DNA from: UBA4744 sp963717135
Lineage (GTDB): Bacteria > Actinomycetota > Acidimicrobiia > Spongiisociales > UBA4744
Length of the DNA: 64,000 nucleotides
Direction of reading: 5' to 3'
NCBI GenBank assembly: GCA_963717135.1
Contig: CAVQVN010000009.1
Coordinates: 1,178,001-1,242,000 of the forward strand
The translations under genes were made by a program, and so were the position numbers. The notes under the pieces were generated by a model. It was not told the origin of the DNA. It worked only from the letters and a program-made list of their open reading frames with translations, and searched no databases. How positions within the stretch are numbered: the first letter of the stretch is position 1; every line of letters starts with the position of its first letter. Shown piece by piece: positions 60,101 to 64,000 of this stretch.

Positions 60101-61990
60101 CCGTCACGTCATAGGTGACCACATACGAACCGAGGGTCGAGGTGTCCACACCGGAAGCGTCAATCACAATCGACCCCGAGATATCCCCGTCGTAGTTATC
60201 CAAAGCAGTGGCCCCAAGTTCCACATAGGGGCTGCCGGCTTCAATGGTCTGCGGGTTGGCACCCACCAAACTGATCACCGGCACCGTCGTATCAACCACG
60301 TTGACGGTTCTGGTCACCTGCACCGCCGCATTCCCCGAACTATCGGTGACGTCATAGGTGACCGAGTAACTGCCCAACGTGGAGGTGTCCACCGCCGAGC
60401 TGTCGATCACGATCGAGACCGTCAGGTCACCGTCGTAGTTGTCCAGAGCGGTGGCCCCTAACTCCACATAGGGGCTACCGGCTTCAATGGTCTGCGGGTT
60501 GGCACCCACCAAACTGATCACCGGGATAGTGGTATCGACAACATCGACGGTTCTGGTCACCTGCACCGCCGCATTCCCGCTCGAGTCGGTGACGTCATAG
60601 GTCACCACATACGAACCGAGGGTCGAAGTGTCCACACCGGAAGCGTCAATCACGATCGAACCTGAGATATCCCCGTCATAGTTGTCCAAAGCAGTGGCCC
60701 CAAGTTCCACATAGGGGCTACCGGCTTCAATGGTCTGCGGGTTGGCACCCACCAAACTGATCACCGGCACCGTCGTATCAACCACGTTGACGGTTCTGGT
60801 CACCTGCACCGCCGCATTCCCCGAACTATCGGTGACGTCATAGGTCACCACATACGAACCCAGCGTCGAAGTGTCCACCCCGGTGGCGTCGATCACAATC
60901 GAACCGGTCAGATCACCGTCATAGTTGTCCAAAGCGGTGGCCCCTAACTCCACATAGGGGCTACCGGCTTCAATGGTCTGCGGGTTGGCGCCCACCAGCG
61001 CGATCACCGGCACCGTCGTATCCAGCACGTTGACGGTGCGGGTCACCTGCACCGCCGGATTACCCGAACTGTCGGTGACGTCATAGGTCACCACATACGA
61101 ACCCAGCGTCGAAGTGTCCACACCGGTGGCGTCGATCACAATCGAACCGGTCAGATCACCGTCATAGTTGTCCAGGGCGGTCGCCCCCAACTCCACATAC
61201 GGGCTGCCAACCTCAACCGTCTGCGGGTTGGCACCGGTCAGGGTGATCACCGGGATAGTGGTATCAACCACATCGACGGTTCTGGTCAGCTGCACCGCCG
61301 GATTCCCGCTCGAGTCGGTGACGTCATAGGTCACCACATACGACCCCAGCGTCGAAGTATCCACACCGGTGGCGTCGATCACAATCGAACCCGAGATATC
61401 ACCGTCATAGTTGTCGGTGGCCGTAGCCCCGAGTTCCACATACGGCGACCCCACCTCAATCACTTGGGGATTGGCACCGGTCAGCGTGATCACCGGGACC
61501 GTGGTATCCACCACCTGAACAAGGCGCAGTTCCTGCAGGGCCGGGTTACCGGAACTGTCGGTGACGTCGTAGGTGACCGGATAGACACCAACCGTGGACG
61601 TGTCCACCGCAGTGGCATCGATCACTATCGACCCCGAGATATCACCGTCATAGCTATCCAAAGCAGTCGCCCCAAGCTCGACATACGGCGACCCCACCTC
61701 AATGGTCTGGGGATTGGCACCCACCAGGGTGATCACCGGGATAGTGCTATCAACCACATCGACAGTTCTGGTCACCTGCACCGCCGGATTACCCGAGCTA
61801 TCCGTCACGTCATAGGTCACCACATACGACCCCAGCGTCGAAGTATCCACCCCCGAAGCGTCAATCACGATGCTTCCTGAGATATCCCCGTCGAAGTTGT
61901 CCCACGCCGTCGCACCCAACTCCACATACGGGCTACCGGCCTCGATGGTCTGCGGATTGGCGCCCACGAGAGTGATCACGGGGGGTGTTA
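53970..61990 (-). repeat. Tandem array of 33 x 243 bp coding repeats
   Basis: Thirty-three in-phase units of about 243 bp (81 residues), counted from the ITL/ISL-GANPQ-(T/V)(I/V)E-(A/V)G starts; 33 x 243 is close to the 8.0-kb span. Internal units are near identical. Unit 17 (ITLLGSDPVTVEVGSPYVDAG) and units 29-33 near the membrane side are diverged. A two-unit block is duplicated (e.g. 60261-60358 equals 60747-60844, offset 486 bp). Confidence 0.85.
57116..58804 (-). CDS. Giant Ig-repeat surface protein, middle segment (out of frame with both sides)
   Basis: This is the part of the giant gene carrying the second half of unit 14 and units 15-20. Reading this frame gives about 560 residues of the same DUF5011-like repeat, but its first ~30 residues (before IVIDATGVDTSTLGS) and its last ~19 (after VTYNVTDS) are out-of-frame sequence. 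An extra G near 58712 shifts the frame in and two extra A near 57180 shift it out. Because the shifts sum to +3, the flanking frames are the same, so a sequencing or assembly error in near-identical repeats is the simplest cause; a real mutation would break the protein. Confidence 0.7.
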   Translation of the reverse strand: MLTLRPSKPAAPMWNSGPPPPITTTGISQVRIVIDATGVDTSTLGSYVVTYDVADSSGNAAVQVTRTVDVVDTTVPVITLTGANPQTVEVGSPYVELGATATDNYDGDISGSIVIDASGVDTSTLGSYSVTYDVTDSSGNAAVKVTRTVDVVDTTIPVISLVGANPQTIEVGSPYVELGATATDNYDGDISGSIVIDASGVDTSTLGSYVVTYDVTDSQGNPAVQVARTVDVVDTGIPIITLLGSDPVTVEVGSPYVDAGATAWDALDGDLTASIVTVNPVNTAVVSTYVVTYDVTDSSGNPAVQVTRTVEVVDTTIPVITLTGANPQTIEAGSPYVELGATATDNYDGDISGSIVIDASGVDTSTLGSYVVTYNVTDSSGNPAVQATRTVDVVDTTVPVITLLGANPQTVEVGSPYVELGATATDNYDGDISGSIVIDATAVDTSTPGVYPVTYDVTDSSGNPALQELRLVQVADTTIPVITLTGANPQTIEVGSPYVELGATATDNYDGDISGSIVIDASGVDTSTLGSYVVTYNVTDSLAVTRRCRSPELSMWLIPLSR

Positions 61991-64000
61991 TGTCGAGCGG
62001 AGTGCAGGTATAGGCAGGCGAGAACTCGGAGGTTGAGCCAAACGGGGTGATGGTGCCTTCCGTGGCCGTGGCGGTGATGATGTCCCCGACAGATCCGGCG
62101 AAGGTGTGCGAACCCGGGGTCGGGACACCGCCGGTCACCGACACATCGACCGAGGAGACGAACGTCTCACCTTCTCCGTTTCCGGATGGGTCGGCGGCTG
62201 TATTGGCGAAGAACTCGACCCGATAGTTCCCGTCGGGGACATCGAGACCGAAATCGACATCGATGGTGCCGGCCGTCTCAACGGCGGAGGTGATCACCGG
62301 GAAGTTGAGCAGACCGTTGGGCCCGGTATCACCATCATTGCCATCATTCGGCGTTACTCCATCGCCGCCCAAATCGATTCCGAGGTCGTCATTGTCGAAG
62401 ATCTGGTTCCCGAGGATGGCGTTGCCTGCTGCCGAGGCTCCGTTGACGATCACACCGAACTCAGCATTGCCGGCGACGGTATTGCCCTGCCCGGCTCCGG
62501 TACCTCCCACCAAGAAACCCGTTGTGTTGGACAGCAAGATCCCACCTCGCGGAGAGCTGGTGTCCGTCGCGTTGGGAACCGGATTCGTAGCTGCCGCGTC
62601 GAGGCCGATGATGTTGCCCTGGACGAGATTGCCCGTGGCGTCCGGGCCCCACGCGTACATGCCGTACCAACTGTTGCCGGAGATGACGTTGCCGGCGGCG
62701 ACGCTTCCGATCACACCGTCGGGACTGTTGAGCAGGTAGACGCCGATTTGTTGGTAGGCCGGGGTGGAGTTGTAGGGCAGCGCGGCTGAACCGGCGGCAT
62801 TGGTGCCAATGTAGTTGCCGATGACTTGCGTCCCGCTTGAAATCACCGGGGCGCCATCCGACCAATCGTCAACCATGACGCCACGCAACCGGTTGCCGGA
62901 AATGACGTTGCGGTCGGCGGCGTTGGTCCCGCCAATCACGGTGTTGGTAGCGCCGTATACGTAGATGCCTTCCGTTGAGTTGCCGACCTCACCGACGGCT
63001 CCGGTGGCGTCGGGTCCGATGTAGTTGCCGGCGATGACCGACCCGTTGCCGCCGAGAACGCCGACACCCGTGGCGAACCGGTTGATTACGAGGTCCCGGA
63101 CCTCAGCGTCGTCGCCCGAGATCTCCAGGCCGTAGCCGCCAATGGCGGCGCCGCTCAGTTCCAACTCCGGGCCCGACGGGTTGGTGTCCAGCGCCGTCAT
63201 CCCGTCAGCTGCGTCGTAGGCGGTTCCGTCGACGGTCGTGTCCGCCGTGGCAATCGGGGAGAAGGCCGCGCTGACCGCCAGGCTCCACCATTGGTCGGCG
63301 ACCTGGGTGGCGTTGGTGGGAACTGCCGGAACAAAGCGCATAGCGTTCGGACCCGTGACCGTGTTGGCGTTGCTGATGAATTGGCGGAATGCGCCCTGAG
63401 CGACGGTCAGGTCCCCACCCTCCAGGTTGGTGACCACGTTGAAGGAGAACCCGAGGTCGGTTTGTTCGATCTCCTCGCCGACACTGAGGGCGACCCGCAC
63501 CACGTGCTCGGAGGAAGGCAGCAGGGCTGCATTGTCCGAGACCGTGGGCCGCATGCCCCCATAGAGCGGCCCGGCCGTCGCCGCGAATGAGTAGGACCCG
63601 TCGTAGGCGACCGCTTCGACCGGGCCGTAGGTCTGCTCGGCCCATCCGGTGCCGCCGGCCGTCGGTACCAGCGTCGAGGAGTCGACGGTCAGCCAATACA
63701 CACCGGCCGGCACAGACGAGAAGAAGTAGTGGCCGCCCGGTCCCGTCGTCTTAGACGCGTAAAGCGTGTCACCGGCGTCGGGTTCGCCGGGGACGGAACC
63801 GTTGTCGCGGTACATCCGCACCGTTGCCCCGGCGAATCCGGGATTGAGGAAGTCGCCGACGAACTCTCCGGCCGGGATGGCGTTGCCGCTGATGTCCTCG
63901 AAGATCGTTCCTTCCACCGATGGCGGGAAGAAGGGAGGTATCGCTAGAGCCACCGCCTGGTAGTCGGCGCCGTTGTCGAGGGTGCGAGGGTTGGTGGCGG
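58650..64000 (-). CDS. Giant Ig-repeat surface protein, N-terminal segment (5' end beyond window)
   Basis: The frame is open past 63953 (the GTG there is internal; upstream reads TLDNGADYQAV) to the window edge, so start and signal peptide are outside. From the N-side: an SdrD-B-like carboxypeptidase-regulatory unit (VEGTIFEDISGNAIPAGEF ... GHYFFSSVPAGVYWLTV), then a parallel beta-helix region with IGGTNAADRNVISGN and GNYIGTNAAG repeats, then DUF5011-like units 1-14. Translation runs into a stop at 58650 because of the extra G near 58712. With indels corrected, the visible protein is about 4,000 residues. Likely roles are adhesion or a surface spacer; Ca2+ or glycan binding is unproven. Confidence 0.8.
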   Translation of the reverse strand, partial: ATNPRTLDNGADYQAVALAIPPFFPPSVEGTIFEDISGNAIPAGEFVGDFLNPGFAGATVRMYRDNGSVPGEPDAGDTLYASKTTGPGGHYFFSSVPAGVYWLTVDSSTLVPTAGGTGWAEQTYGPVEAVAYDGSYSFAATAGPLYGGMRPTVSDNAALLPSSEHVVRVALSVGEEIEQTDLGFSFNVVTNLEGGDLTVAQGAFRQFISNANTVTGPNAMRFVPAVPTNATQVADQWWSLAVSAAFSPIATADTTVDGTAYDAADGMTALDTNPSGPELELSGAAIGGYGLEISGDDAEVRDLVINRFATGVGVLGGNGSVIAGNYIGPDATGAVGEVGNSTEGIYVYGATNTVIGGTNAADRNVISGNRLRGVMVDDWSDGAPVISSGTQVIGNYIGTNAAGSAALPYNSTPAYQQIGVYLLNSPDGVIGSVAAGNVISGNSWYGMYAWGPDATGNLVQGNIIGLDAAATNPVPNATDTSSPRGGILLSNTTGFLVGGTGAGQGNTVAGNAEFGVIVNGASAAGNAILGNQIFDNDDLGIDLGGDGVTPNDGNDGDTGPNGLLNFPVITSAVETAGTIDVDFGLDVPDGNYRVEFFANTAADPSGNGEGETFVSSVDVSVTGGVPTPGSHTFAGSVGDIITATATEGTITPFGSTSEFSPAYTCTPLDITPPVITLVGANPQTIEAGSPYVELGATAWDNFDGDISGSIVIDASGVDTSTLGSYVVTYDVTDSSGNPAVQVTRTVDVVDSTIPVITLVGANPQTIEVGSPYVELGATALDSYDGDISGSIVIDATAVDTSTVGVYPVTYDVTDSSGNPALQELRLVQVVDTTVPVITLTGANPQVIEVGSPYVELGATATDNYDGDISGSIVIDATGVDTSTLGSYVVTYDVTDSSGNPAVQLTRTVDVVDTTIPVITLTGANPQTVEVGSPYVELGATALDNYDGDLTGSIVIDATGVDTSTLGSYVVTYDVTDSSGNPAVQVTRTVNVLDTTVPVIALVGANPQTIEAGSPYVELGATALDNYDGDLTGSIVIDATGVDTSTLGSYVVTYDVTDSSGNAAVQVTRTVNVVDTTVPVISLVGANPQTIEAGSPYVELGATALDNYDGDISGSIVIDASGVDTSTLGSYVVTYDVTDSSGNAAVQVTRTVDVVDTTIPVISLVGANPQTIEAGSPYVELGATALDNYDGDLTVSIVIDSSAVDTSTLGSYSVTYDVTDSSGNAAVQVTRTVNVVDTTVPVISLVGANPQTIEAGSPYVELGATALDNYDGDISGSIVIDASGVDTSTLGSYVVTYDVTDSSGNAAVQVTRTVDVVDTTIPVISLVGANPQTIEAGSPYVELGATALDNYDGDLTGAIVIDSSAVDTSTLGSYVVTYDVTDSSGNPAVQVTRTVDVVDTTVPVISLVGANPQTVEVGSPYVELGATALDNYDGDLTGSIVIDATAVDTSTLGSYSVTYDVTDSSGNPAVQVTRTVNVVDTTVPVISLVGANPQTVEVGSPYVELGATALDNYDGDISGSIVIDASGVDTSTLGSYVVTYDVTDSSGNPAVQVTRTVNVVDTTIPVITLVGANPQTVEVGSPYVELGATATDNYDGDISGSIVIDATGVDTSTLGSYVVTYDVTDSSGNPAVTVTRTVDVVDTTVPVISLVGANPQTVEVGSPYVELGATALDNYDGDLTGSIVIDSSAVDASTLGSYSVTYDVTDSSGNAAVQVIRTVDVVDTTIPVITLTGANPQTIEAGSPYVELGATATDNYDGDISGSHRDRCHRGGHLDAGFVCGDL

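Noticed and set aside
53970..61990. A regularly spaced repeat array resembling a CRISPR or satellite
   Set aside because: The 243-bp period is an exact multiple of three and each unit encodes an 81-residue Ig-like domain; there are no short repeats with unique spacers.
1..64000. Genomic island, prophage or integrated plasmid
   Set aside because: No integrase, transposase, tRNA-end duplication, toxin-antitoxin, restriction or phage gene was found; gene types and composition look chromosomal throughout.

Overview
The window reads as a chromosomal segment of a GC-rich, high-gene-density actinobacterium. The WhiB protein (14191-14475), the actinobacterial mismatch endonuclease NucS (17445-18104) with its C-terminal clamp-binding LRLF, and an F420/deazaflavin-type oxidoreductase (18147-18569) support the phylum. 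A class such as Acidimicrobiia is my inference only. I found no tRNA, rRNA, CRISPR array, transposase or phage gene. Many starts look leaderless: a TANNNT -10 hexamer sits 6-7 nt before the start codon.

Layout. 1-10 kb: a truncated class V aminotransferase, a proton antiporter with an RCK-like tail, a molybdopterin oxidoreductase, then an overlapping TetR / ABC ATPase / FtsX-type permease / PLP lyase operon with a perfect 16-bp palindrome on the tetR start codon. 10-20 kb: housekeeping and small-molecule genes (TrmO, two tandem acyltransferase-3 proteins, WhiB, a phosphodiesterase, an orphan E2-like acyltransferase, NucS-TrmL, NAD(P)HX epimerase, a NarL-type regulator). 20-25 kb: a second ABC/FtsX system behind a structured 295-nt leader, then divergent MarR and YceI. 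25-34 kb: GH13 amylase, PolX, a BNR beta-propeller paired with a MoaD/ThiS sulfur carrier, DUF454, NhaA, Hsp20, a 58-residue zinc ribbon, VOC and CoA-binding proteins. 33.7-36.6 kb: a TPM-domain membrane protein and a thioredoxin-like protein.

36.7-48 kb (all minus strand) is an envelope/signalling cluster. A histidine kinase overlaps a 1577-residue tandem-95 surface protein by 4 nt. They are followed by a secreted Gln/Arg-rich protein, an OmpR-type regulator, a kinase with a Gly-rich sensor loop, a CNNM/HlyC-type protein and two small proteins. 48-51.8 kb holds a 5'-3' exonuclease-like protein, two unknown proteins and an aldehyde dehydrogenase. 51.9-64 kb is a single giant surface protein gene (about 4,000 codons, open at the right edge) with 33 copies of an 81-residue DUF5011-like Ig unit. 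It is split by two compensating indels and ends in a membrane segment plus a 224-residue, probably cytoplasmic, domain.

The non-coding DNA is as interesting as the genes. There are heptanucleotide tandem repeats at five intergenic sites (like cyanobacterial STRR repeats), a 46-bp palindromic element on both sides of the E2-like gene, a dispersed GC-rich repeat at three sites, a nested 67-bp hairpin, a LexA-like box before whiB and a riboswitch-like leader before an ABC operon.
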